From NCBI GenBank assembly GCA_905147135.1, contig LR990053.1:14024501-14088500 (forward strand): a DNA stretch of 64,000 nucleotides, read 5' to 3'. Source of the stretch: Blastobasis lacticolella. Its lineage: Eukaryota > Arthropoda > Insecta > Lepidoptera > Blastobasidae. A model generated the notes under the pieces. That model was not told the origin of the DNA. It ran no database searches and saw only the letters and a program-made list of their open reading frames with translations. The number at the start of each line of letters is the position of its first letter. The first letter of the stretch is position 1. The position numbers were made by a program, and so were the translations under genes. Shown in pieces: positions 55,701 through 64,000 of the stretch.

Positions 55701-58277
55701 TTCGGATGTAGAATGAGCTCCCAGCTACAGTGTTTCCTTTGGTCTATGACATGGGATCGTTCAAGAGGTAAATAAGAGGTCGCTTCAGAGGCAGGCAACG
55801 CATTGGTAACTCCCCTGGCGTTGCTGATGCCCATAGGCAGCGGTGACCGCTTTCCATCAGGTGGCCCGCTTGTCTGTTTGTCTGCCGTATACCATAAAAA
55901 AGTACAAGTACAGTGCCACAAACGTATCTGACCCGGTGATAACTAAAACTGGAAATGTGGTAAAATGGCGGCACTTCATTTTGAAATTTACCTATTTGAA
56001 TAGCGACGCCGTCACCGGTTCAGATAAGTTGGCGGCACTGTTATCGGTGATGATCATAATTTGCCATAAAAGGGGAAGACAATTATCAACTAAACTATAG
56101 CTAGAAAAAGAGAAATATATTCAGTTTAGCGCAGCTGCCATCGTATTAAGTCGACAGCCCTCGACAATAGGGTCCATATGGGTCAATGTATATAAATGTA
56201 GGTATTTACTACTACTACTACCTACTTATGTAACTACACCTACACTTTTAACCTTCATCTATTTTCCTCTCTTTCCCTACTTCCAAAAATCTTTTTTATT
56301 TTGTTCCAATTTTAGTTAGTTTTTTTATGTTTTAGTTAATGAAGTTTCTTTATTGTTTAGTTTTTGTTGTGTTGTGTTGTGTTCTTGTTTAAATAAGTTA
56401 CTTTTTTGCTAAGCATTTAAGTTACTTATTTTACGTTATATAAATTCGATATTATTTTTAATTTAATTTATTCTTACCACATACAAGCCGTTCGTCGCGC
56501 CGAACAGCTGGTGTGCTCTCCACCCTTTCAAGAGCTGGGCGCCAGGATCCACTGGCCGAGAGCTGAAAGGTGTCTTGCCTTCTGGAACTACACACGGGAG
56601 GATCAAACGGGAATGACGCAAAGACGGAAGAAGAGGTACCTACAGACGCGATACAATAAATAAATATATGTTAGGTTCTAAAGATAAGAGCTCTGCTTAC
56701 ACCAGTCTGTTGTCTATCCACATAGCCTCTGCATGTCCAAAATACAACAGCTTATTTCAGTAATAAACACTTTGTTACTCATACATACGTAACATAGTAC
56801 ATTTAAGTAACAATAACATACAGGCACACAAACCTATACGTTTTTTATAAATAGACCATGACCTCGTACAGACAGTTATATTTTTGGAAGAGGCGCACAG
56901 TCTGACGGTCCACTTGGATAGACAGCGGTCACCGTCGTCCAGGATATCAACAAACCAAGAAGAGCAGATGTAGTGGCAACCCATCCAAAACTTATTTGGA
57001 AATACCTAATAATCTTATTAGTCGGCATCGTCATTACTGTAGGGCGTGTCTAGACTGAAAATTCCATGTGGTTCTGTCTTCGGCGGTCTTAATAGCATTA
57101 GCTATCGGCAGGCCAGTGTCTTTATTTGGTCTGACCAGCGGATAGGTGATCGACTGCGCGATATTTTCCCGTCAACCTGACCAACTACCATAAGCTTTTA
57201 CAGACTATCCGGGTAACCTAACTAGCTATAATTCACTTTATCTTCTCACAGGCTGAAACCCGACGGCATAACGCGACCAACTAAAGAAGCAAACCTTAAA
57301 GCAACGCATCTTCGCAAAAAGAATTCCCACTTGAAGAATACATGCAGTGACTTGAAGAGTCCCCCGGACGAATACATAGAGTGCGTAATTAGAGAAGTGG
57401 CAGTCACAGGACACCATTCTGGAGGCACTTGCGCAGGCGGCACTGTTGTGGATGATCAGCTCAGGTTCTCAGACTTCATTACTTTCTTACATGATTCTCA
57501 GGGTCTTGTGTTGTCCTGGTGAGAAGGCCTACCCCATTTACTCGTGGATATTATCTTATGTGTGTGGCCGTGTGGTGTCCGGCACAGTAGAATTAAACCA
57601 ACCCTTTACACTCGTGGGTGTCGTTCAAGGTGACTAATGTTTTCGAGACGAAAGGGTTAAGGTCTCCGTAGGCTGTAAAATGGGCAGCAGCTTTTTCCAT
57701 TGTTATATTATAACACTGCCATCTCTATCCCGCCTGCCAAGCGTAGATATTATGGCAATAACTTCCCTCCTCCTTCGTGGGAGAGGCTCTTAGTCCTGCA
57801 GTGGACTGTTATGGGTGTGATGATATGAACTACACATAAAGAACCAATTATAAGTTCAAGTGCGGGAATAGGAGCCCAATAATCTCAACCTAACCTAACC
57901 CCGACAGACATCTTTTGCACACATCTGTGCAATAATAGTCACCTGACTATTAATTGCACAGTAGCATAGTAATGCGCAGTAGTGGTCGAGGTGGCGACAA
58001 GCATTGCTATTTACTTAGTTTTGTTTTCATTTATGTGTCTGTAGGCACCTATATTTCAATTGACAACAAGTGTTTGAAGTAACAGAATTCCATATTCACT
58101 TTCAGAGTAAAATCGGTATCAGGCGTGCGAGTGGTGGACGCGAGCGTGCTGCCGGCGCCGCTTTCTCTCTACCCCAACTCCGTGCTCATCGCAATGGCTG
58201 AGAAAGCAGCTGACATTATAAAAAGCACGAATAAAGTACATAAAAATTACTTACACCTATTTTTATTAACATTATAA
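49740..58277 (+). CDS. GMC-family FAD-dependent oxidoreductase (glucose dehydrogenase/ecdysone oxidase/NinaG-like)
   Basis: Eleven exons join in frame with GT-AG introns: 49740-49866, 50153-50355, 50743-50967, 51051-51263, 53107-53270, 53971-54131, 54758-54879, 55456-55639, 56488-56635, 57252-57464, 58106-58277 (643 aa). Residues 4-20 are hydrophobic (anchor or signal). YDYIIVGAGTTGCV (about 39-51) is the FAD Rossmann motif. PRGKGLGGSGQIN (115-127) is GMC signature 1, with His where Tyr/Phe is usual. GAVKAPQLLMLSGVG (290-304) is signature 2. GHHSGGTC (569-576) supplies the expected catalytic His571, and VVDASVLPA...YPNSV gives Asn611. The enzyme probably oxidises a small alcohol using FAD; the substrate is unknown. 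Odd: about 54 Lys/Arg-rich residues (from about 494) are absent from typical relatives (see findings). Introns hold many retroelements. Exon 9's acceptor (ACAAG) is the weakest. Confidence 0.88.
50398..50615 (+). repeat. LINE 3'-like repeat in GMC intron 2
   Basis: CCACCGACTTCGTCCGCG, TGCGGGAACCACATTAAATT, TGCCAAATTTCATAAAAATT, GAGTAGTTTTCGTG and AACAAACATCCATCC. This outline is a very common arthropod repeat. Confidence 0.7.
51335..51400 (+). repeat. RTE-type LINE 3' tail in GMC intron 4
   Basis: TTGGGAGGCCTATATCCAGC, AATGGGCGCCTTTCGTCTGA and TATGACGATGAT. The last few codons and tail only. Confidence 0.7.
51865..52960 (-). pseudogene. LINE 3' half with reverse transcriptase YADD box, in GMC intron 4
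   Basis: On the minus strand, NARYADDLQIYCHFKID places the RT catalytic YADD at 52917-52906. After a frameshift near 52800 the 144-codon frame continues with MRSRLNLASLAPVSYD, GVLFDFHLSWAGQI, LLLPLLDYADVYLD, NKLERLQNVCTRFIFG and LKWLPIRRRRDVRAYY. Further frame breaks lead to TVHSARLWNSIPPNIRASPS and FKRNLKEHYL. The 3' end is an AATAAAGAATAA-type tail (plus-strand TTTATTCTTTATTG at about 51870). A dead I/Jockey/CR1-group element opposite to the host gene. Confidence 0.8.
52980..53055 (+). repeat. Family C 3' end in GMC intron 4
   Basis: TATTATGGGCGACAGTTACC, ACTTACCATCAGGTGG and TCTATTTGCTCATTTAGG. Confidence 0.6.
53310..53545 (-). repeat. SINE-like repeat family A in GMC intron 5
   Basis: CATCACAGCCCGTAACAGTC, CTCCCACAAAAGGGGAGG, GGCGGGTTGGAGATCGCAGT, GCTGCTGCCCATTTTCCAGA, CCTTGTACGACACCC and CTCTGCCGGACACCA. 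It lacks the GCAGGAC segment. Confidence 0.85.
54930..55090 (-). repeat. Family C element in GMC intron 7
   Basis: AAAATGGCAAGCGGGCCACC, TGATGGGAAGTGGTCACC, AGAAGCCACGGTTTTCC and CCGGCAGGAACAATACTATT: the minus-strand counterpart of 40000-40260. Confidence 0.7.
55115..55365 (+). repeat. SINE family B, head lost, in GMC intron 7
   Basis: CGTGTACCAATAACTTTTTC, AACCGATGTTCATACGGTGA, AAACATCGTGATGAATCCTG, ATGATCCAATCTGGTCA and GATGGACCCCGAGC. Diverged. Confidence 0.75.
55785..55905 (+). repeat. Family C 3' end in GMC intron 8
   Basis: GCAGGCAACGCATTGGTAAC, GCCCATAGGCAGCGGTGACC, GCTTTCCATCAGGTGGCC and TTGTCTGTTTGTCTGCCG, then A-rich. Confidence 0.75.
57560..57830 (+). repeat. SINE-like repeat family A in GMC intron 10
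   Basis: GTGTGGCCGTGTGGTGTCCG, TTTACACTCGTGGGTGTCGT, AAAATGGGCAGCAGC, GCCTGCCAAGCGTAGATATT and TCCTGCAGTGGACTGTTATG. Near full length. Confidence 0.85.
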
Positions 58278-58574
58278 TAACTTAATTTTTTTATACTATA
58301 AGTACTATGGACTTCCTGCTCGATGGTAAGCGATAACTGTAACCTATAAAAACTACGATTCACGCATATAGATTTCATTTAACAAAAATGCAGTACCTCA
58401 GATCACTGAAAAGAAAAAGAAATGCCTCATGCCTGTAATTACGCTGACTAACGTCGCCCACACCGTAACACAACAATGCGACCATTGTTGCTTGGCGGCC
58501 AAAATAGATAAGGCGGTGGTGGCAACCCAGGCTGACTCTCAGACTTGTCAGAATCCTACTACACCGATAAGTCA

Positions 58575-59290
58575 TATTTCATATTTATTTATTTGCTGTC
58601 CAATGGTACATAAGGTCTTAATAATTAACAAGATTCACATTAGACACCATTGGAAGGCACTGCAAATTTAAATTGCTGTCACAATTGTTACATCATACAA
58701 ACTAATGATTTAAACATTATAAAATTGTCCTATAAGTTAAGTTTAACCATATTCTTTGCAAGTAAATATAATAGGTAGGTACACATAATGGGCAGGTAAT
58801 TTTATGGTCAAACTATAAGCTAATAAATGTTAAAATGTCATACAATAATTCAATAATTAGAAATACAATAATTATAAAAAATCTAATCAATGTCAGCATA
58901 TTCACACAATATTTCTTATGTCAAATCTATTAAACACTAAATTACATCTACGTTGATCTAGGGGATTATCTATTATTTAGGAAGTCGTCAATTTTGTAGT
59001 AACATTTCTCAATTAAATATTGTTTAAGCTTTTTTGCGAATATGTGTGGTTTCGATTCGGTTTTTATCGTTTCCGGAATGTTGTTATATATTTGTATGGC
59101 AGAACAATACGGACCCTTCCTATATATTTGTAAGTCTTAAAGAAAGAAAACAAATCAGTTAGTGTACCTACATTTGACGAGCAATCAATAAAACCGATTC
59201 GTCTAACCGACCGCCTCTCACCACTATTTAGCAGAAAGAGGCCTTGTGTGTACGTATAAAATTTCGGCGATAACATACGAACGTAGACGA
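58575..59290 (-). pseudogene. LINE C-terminus and 3' UTR remnant
   Basis: The minus strand encodes AIQIYNNIPETIKTESKPHI, then FAKKLKQYLIEKCYYKIDDF and LNNR with a stop at about 58977. This is the YNxLPxxIK...FxxxLKxxLxxxxYYxxxEFL ending of CR1/L2/Jockey-like polyproteins. A frame change lies upstream near 59100. The stretch 58575-58960 is taken as its 3' UTR. It sits 300 bp beyond the GMC stop. Confidence 0.65.
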
Positions 59291-59659
59291 AGGTCTATTT
59301 GGCTGTCATATTAGCGAAACGTCAAATGTGTATGCATTTTCGTAAATACTTGAAGTAGGTATGTGCATTTTAATAGGTACACTACGACTCTCAATAGGTA
59401 GGTATCTACTTATTGTCATTCTATTATGCTCCTGCACTGCACTCGGCATCATTTCAAACCTTTAACCTGGTGACGCACTGCACTTTGAGGCCCACTGCAT
59501 AATTATCATTGTCACAATCCATCGGCTTGCTAAGTCACGTCTCAAAACTAAGATATAAATTGGATGTAAAGCGCAACCTTGTCACAATCTAATTTTTCAT
59601 CTAAACATTAGCAACACGAGGTATCCGTTGCCAAACTCTATAACACGTTACTCTGGCAG
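59291..59659. other. Unassigned intergenic DNA
   Basis: AT-rich; nothing recognised. Confidence 0.4.
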
Positions 59660-59775
59660 CAATAAGGCAAATGTTCCTTCACTGCCCAAGCCACGGATCC
59701 TTCCCCAAATCCCCACCGCATGGAGCACTGGAGACCTTTCTCGCCGTCAGGAACACAATACTTTTTAAAATAGTA
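59660..59775 (-). repeat. Family C 5' part
   Basis: CCCAAGCCACGGATCCTTCC, CCAAATCCCCACCGCATGG, AGCACTGGAGACC and AACACAATACTTTTTAAAAT mirror 40000-40110 on the minus strand. Confidence 0.65.
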
Positions 59776-60039
59776 TACTTTGTATGCGGTATTGTACTGT
59801 AAGGCGACTGTCCTTTCCCAGTCAGACAGCTCGTATTCGGACGGGATACGCCGCTATGCCCTACCTTTACTTCTTTCGGACCTTCACGCAAAAGAGGGTC
59901 TACGTAGTAAGGATTAGTATCCAGCCCGCGGCGGGTGGTGCATTCGTGATGTGGGCACCAGATCAAACAGTTACTCAAAACACTCTCCATTGTACGGCCG
60001 GTTGATTCCCTTCGGTCAGCCAGTGGTTCTAATTTGCTT

Positions 60040-60300
60040 GTTCTTTATTCTTTATTCTTTATTGTACACAAACATGACATAATTATACAGTATGGGAACT
60101 TGTTAGTATGGGAACGTCGACAATTCGTACGGCGCGCCTCTGTACGGAGTCTAAAGGATTAAGAAGCTCAGCAGTTTCACCGGCCCAATAATGGGAACAG
60201 TACTCCATATGTGACACCTGTGCCTTATACAGCAACAAGCGCCGCTCAAAGCAAAAGAGGCTGCTCTCTCTCTCACTTACCCTACACCTACCCAACACTT
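60040..60300 (-). pseudogene. LINE C-terminal fragment with AATAAAGAATAAAG tail
   Basis: The minus strand encodes ERRLLLYKAQVSHMEYCSHY, WAGETAELLNPLDSVQRRAV and RIV. This is the LLYKAxVxPxxEYCSHxWxG...LxxLDxVQRRAxRxI motif just after the RT domain of CR1/Jockey elements. The 3' side (plus-strand TTCTTTATTCTTTATTGTAC) is a tandem 3' tail. Coding and tail are only about 40 bp apart, so the element is internally deleted. Confidence 0.75.
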
Positions 60301-60319
60301 ACCCTGTATCTACTCTACA

Positions 60320-60515
60320 CCTACCATACACCTATTTTACCCCTACCTACCCTTTTTATCTTGCTCTTAAACCTTCCTCTTAAATCACTCTAACTATTGT
60401 TGAAAACCGCATCAAACCACAAAATCCGTTGCGTAGTTTAAAAGATCTAAGCGTACATAGATATATATAAGACAGACGGCGGGAAGCGACTCTGTTTTAT
60501 ACTATATAGATCATG
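60320..60515 (+). repeat. Family S2 repeat
   Basis: CACCTATTTTACCCCTACCT, ACCCTTTTTATC, AAAATCCGTTGCGTAGTTTA and GCGACTCTGTTTTATACTAT: colinear with 19765-19925. Confidence 0.75.
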
Positions 60516-61635
60516 TATAGATAGATGATAAATACAGATCGAAGAGTTCTTCACATCATTCTTCGCCAAAGACTTTTATGCACAAAAAATCCTGCGCAGA
60601 CACAGTAATGGGAAATACCGAAGTACCTACTACGTTAAAAACAAGCTAAATTACCAGTTCAGTGATTTAAAATTGATTAATAAAAATAACCTTATTCATT
60701 AGCATGTATCGAAAATAAATGATATTGTTATCGCAAATCGAGGACGACCTTGACACGTATTTGTGTCCAATGCGGGCAGCGTCGTCCGGTGACTACTACC
60801 ATTTACCTTAACCTCATCACACAGTTATGGTTGCTAGGTAGGTGTTATATTTAGCATGTATGTATACCCACAAGGGCTCAAAGAACTGCTTGTTTGCCTG
60901 CTTCTATAAGAAAAAAAAACCGTAATCCGAAATGCCAATCTATATTAAACATATCATGAAAATGCTTTGAACTTACCTCGTATTGTAGTATTAAACCTAG
61001 GTACTTTAATAAATAATTATAGTCGGGCATGGACAATAAGTACCTAGATACGCAATGACTTCTATATCTATACTTACATACTCGTACGACATTTGTATTT
61101 CCTCCTTCAATGCTCAGGATTTATATTTATTACTACATTTACGAGAGCCGTATTTTATGGCTATTATTTTATCGTTTAAGTAAGCAGTTGAATTACTATT
61201 GTCTCATATAGGTACCTACAAAAAAAATACATTTACATAGAGGCTATATTTACCCCTAATAACCAATCTCTGATGAAATTCTGTACTGGAATCTTCGTGT
61301 CCATTAAATGGAATTGAAACCTACATAAGGGTAATTACGGCCCACCAAAGTGGGGTCATCGGTAAAACCGAGACTGATAGACAGAACTGGTTCCAACATT
61401 ATTCAATTTGCGTGTCAAAGTCGAGAACAATTCGAGTTTCCTTGGTATGAGTTTAAGGGTTTTTATAATAAGAATGACGAACGAAAACCGGGTTATGTAT
61501 CTTAATGGATTTTCCTCCCATATCAGACATTAACTGATCAGACTTCGGTCATTGTGGTATTTTTCCTTAACACTGACATTGACTAGTATTATAAACTGAA
61601 GTAAAAGCAAACATACAAAGATAACAATAGTGAAA
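60516..61635. promoter_or_regulatory. Upstream region of the SDR gene
   Basis: AT-rich with no exon. A TATAAA at 61590-61595 lies 40 bp before the start codon. It could be a TATA box only if the 5' UTR is very short, so a more distal start or an upstream untranslated exon remains possible. Confidence 0.3.
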
Positions 61636-62532
61636 ATGTGTGACACAAACGCTCGTTTAGAGGGTAAAGTGGTCTTAGTGACCGGAGGTAGTTCCGGTAT
61701 GGGTTTGGAAGCCGCGAAGAATTTAGCTAGTCGCGGTGCAAGGGTCATCATTGCTAGCAGAAACGAAACTAAACTCAAAGAAGCCAAGAAACAAATAGAA
61801 GCCGCTACGGGGAATAATAAAATCGCATACAGGACCCTAGATCTGGGTTCGTTGAAATCTGTTCGCAACTTCGTGAGTGAGACGATTAATTTTGAAAACA
61901 GATTAGACGTTTTGGTCAACAATGCCGGCTCTATAGGCCTTCCAGATAGATTAACAGACGATGGACTAAATTTAACGATGCAAGTGAATTATTTCGGTGC
62001 GTTTCTGCTGACGTATCTATTGCTGCCTCTGTTGAAGTCATCGGCCCCCAGTCGCATCATAACCGGTACGGCAGCGTCAATGTACATCGGTGAAATCGAT
62101 TTTGACCATTGGAACGACGTAGGCCGATATAATTTGGTGACATCGCTGTCTAATTCTAAATTGGCAGATGATTTATTCAGTGCGGAACTTAGTAGAAGAC
62201 TACGAGGGACAGGCGTTACATCGAACAGTTTTGATCCGTACATAGTTCGTGATACCAACGTATTAGGCAATATACCGCCAATTCTTCAGTATATATCGAG
62301 ACCGTTTCTTAATATGATTGGACAGAGAAAAGAGGATGTAGGAAAACAGATAGCTTATTTAGCATCCGCACCAGAAATGGAGGGTATCAGTGGTAACCAC
62401 TATAAGTTCTGTGGAAGATGGGTGAACCATTGGTCAGCCAGTGATGAGAAACTGACGAGCAGGCTGTGGGAGGAGTCGAAGAAACTCGTGAAAATCAACG
62501 AAGCTGATGATTGGGAAACTAATAATGTGTAG
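61636..62532 (+). CDS. SDR family protein, retinol-dehydrogenase-like, predicted inactive
   Basis: A single-exon 298-aa frame starting at ATG 61636 (MCDTNARLEGKVVLVTGG). The in-frame GTG at 61630 is not a likely start. Residues 16-23 TGGSSGMG are the cofactor glycine motif, Asp69-Leu70 binds adenine in relatives, NNAG is at 95-98 and Asn118 (MQVNYFG) is kept. At the active site, ITGTAASM puts Ala146 where the catalytic Ser sits, SLSNSKLAD puts Leu171 where Tyr sits, and only Lys175 remains. The usual HPGxV is replaced by DPYIV (200-204). The spacing to relatives is gap-free, so these are substitutions and not misalignments. It may bind NAD(P) but is unlikely to do classic SDR chemistry. The frame is long, intact and lacks stops, so it is probably expressed and constrained. 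The absence of introns could reflect an old retrocopy or the ancestral state. Confidence 0.9.
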   Translation: MCDTNARLEGKVVLVTGGSSGMGLEAAKNLASRGARVIIASRNETKLKEAKKQIEAATGNNKIAYRTLDLGSLKSVRNFVSETINFENRLDVLVNNAGSIGLPDRLTDDGLNLTMQVNYFGAFLLTYLLLPLLKSSAPSRIITGTAASMYIGEIDFDHWNDVGRYNLVTSLSNSKLADDLFSAELSRRLRGTGVTSNSFDPYIVRDTNVLGNIPPILQYISRPFLNMIGQRKEDVGKQIAYLASAPEMEGISGNHYKFCGRWVNHWSASDEKLTSRLWEESKKLVKINEADDWETNNV

Positions 62533-63289
62533 TGTCTGAATATGTACAACAACTCGTTATAATGATTTTATAATAACGTTCTAAAGGCGTTTATGTATTA
62601 ACTCCTTTCATATAAATTGTCTACGATTATGTGATGGTACTATTATTTACGTTTTCCCAGCAACTTCAATCGTGTGGGTCAGTTTATATTCCTGTAAGTA
62701 TGGCTTGACAGTTATTAGAGCTATTGCTTGACACATTCATAACGCTGGTTTCAGTCGAGACCGACAGGACGATCGGGGCCGATGTCGTCCAACCAAGCTA
62801 GCAGTTATGTTATATTCTGTGCTCATTAAGCTACGTTTGCATGCTAGAGGCTAGTCTCTTTATGACATCTGATAAATTCACAGTGAAACTGTTTTAAGTT
62901 TGCGAGGCTTGGCGACGCAGTTTTACATGAAATGTTTTATTGGAATTTTACTTATTTTTGTAATACTTCTTTCTAGCCTTTATACAGACTTGCACCTCCC
63001 TTTATGGGGTGGAGGGTCAGAGTCAAAGATTCCTTAATTTTTGTGGTATTTGTGTGCAAATTTCAGTAGTGCAGACTTTATTTTGATGAATTCAGTCAGT
63101 GTCGATTTTAGTCTCCTACCCTACTACTACTAATCTAGCAAGAAAGTTTAAGTTTTCTAGCATTATCCAGACCGAATATATGAGTGTCTGAAAGTTCGAT
63201 GAAACGCTTCAAACAAGAACAGGTTGGTAGTGCCCATGACTTTTTGTCCGCCTGACCATGAGGTAGGTACCACGGTCGGTTTTTATTTT
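62533..63289. other. Downstream of the SDR gene, unassigned
   Basis: No AATAAA within about 150 bp of the stop. No further exon or repeat recognised. Confidence 0.4.
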
Positions 63290-63560
63290 AAATGCTTTTT
63301 TACCCGACTACGTCAAGTGGGTTGTGTTTTTGAGTGTATGTACCTATGTCTATTTCTTTGGCACTGGCTAAAGCCCTATGGATTTATAATGAGGTCTTGT
63401 TAAATTCTTCCTAGTCGCGCGAGCACTGGCTACATTTAAATTTAAAAAGTTTAAAATGTTCTTTCTTTCAAAATGGTGGATTTTAAATGCCAATTTGTGC
63501 CTGTCGAAAATATTTTTTCTCAAAAACCAATCGAGTAGGGTATCAACTAAAAGTTTTCAA
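63290..63560 (+). repeat. Probable interspersed repeat
   Basis: TTTTTTACCCGACTACGTCA, AGTGGGTTGTGTTTTTGAGT, GTATGTACCTATGTC and TAGGGTATCAACTAAAAG resemble a repeat I know to be common in lepidopteran sequence. No second copy is present in this window to confirm it. Confidence 0.4.
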
Positions 63561-64000
63561 AAAATATATAACTTACCTCCTTAAAATAATTTATTGCTTT
63601 TCAGTTTTTTAATAACAATCGGTGTTTTAAGTTATTGAACTACTTGTTTATTTTATCTTTCGAACAATACCCTGCAACCTACTTACATACCTATGACCGA
63701 GTAGGCAAAAACAGACTTGTAGGATTGTTTTAGTTAGTTCATCGTTTGCCTATGTTTTTAGTAAACCTCAAAATTAATAGCAGGTTGCCCTTTATTTCAA
63801 ATTCGTTGCACTGCGAGAGCGTTGAACTGTGGTGGACTGAATTGCAATTTTAATCTCAGAAATATAATTTTTTTCGATCCATCCTACGATTGGATACTTT
63901 TCCTCCTCTAATTGGCCTTAGATACCTCTTTAATAGGTCCCCAATTCAGATTAAAAATTATTTGCATAAAGTTCTTCGTTTCGTCAACAATTTAGACTGG
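63561..64000. other. Unassigned non-coding DNA
   Basis: AT-rich; nothing recognised. Confidence 0.4.

Noticed and set aside
61630..61635. GTG-initiated start for the SDR two codons upstream
   Set aside because: Eukaryotic gene; the ATG at 61636 gives the usual short N-terminus before the cofactor motif.
61530..61922. 130-codon minus-strand frame opposite the SDR start
   Set aside because: Shadow of the SDR coding strand; no independent motif.

Overview
The window looks like lepidopteran (moth or butterfly) nuclear DNA. It is AT-rich and has short GT-AG introns. It is packed with interspersed repeats of the kind common in Lepidoptera: tRNA-headed SINEs, RTE- and CR1/Jockey-like LINE 3' ends, and small TIR elements. 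The genus cannot be told from the sequence alone.

Layout. Bases 1-46,300 hold no host coding exon I can support. They are a mosaic of decayed retroelements, MITEs and unassigned AT-rich DNA, with one weak candidate promoter/5' exon near 28.2-28.6 kb. The left half could be intergenic or a very long intron. The most striking object there is a pair of head-to-head, nearly identical 1.3-1.4 kb TIR elements at 43.0-46.0 kb. Each carries a Gly-Pro-type hexamer minisatellite and a captured RTE-LINE 3' end. The right-hand copy sits inside a SINE-like repeat.

Three host genes follow, all on the + strand. (1) 46414-47688, three exons: the pre-60S ribosome biogenesis factor RLP24/RSL24D1, 192 aa, intact. 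(2) 49740-58277, eleven exons: a GMC-family FAD oxidoreductase, 643 aa as read here. It has an N-terminal membrane anchor or signal and an unusual Lys-rich insert of about 54 aa near the C-terminus, which alternative in-frame splice sites could remove. (3) 61636-62532, single exon: a 298-aa short-chain dehydrogenase/reductase of the retinol-dehydrogenase type. It keeps the cofactor motifs and the catalytic Lys but lacks the catalytic Ser and Tyr, so it is probably a pseudoenzyme.

RLP24 acts in nucleolar/cytoplasmic 60S maturation. The GMC and SDR genes belong to families that oxidise or reduce small lipophilic alcohols such as sugars, ecdysteroids and retinoids. Their adjacency may be chance or may reflect a shared pathway; the sequence cannot decide.

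Recurring repeat families are labelled here as follows. A: SINE-like, about 260 bp, starting with a GGCCGTGTGGTGTCCGGC motif. B: tRNA-headed SINE whose 3' tail matches an RTE-type LINE (RTE2). C: LINE 3' end/SINE with a CATCAGGTGG-type motif and an A-rich tail. G: tRNA-Gly-like SINE. S and S2: short conserved repeats with CCGAACGGATGGACC or AAAATCCGTTGCGTAG motifs. H: short repeat with AGGCTTGCAAGATTT. No toxin, viral gene, CRISPR or prokaryotic system was seen.
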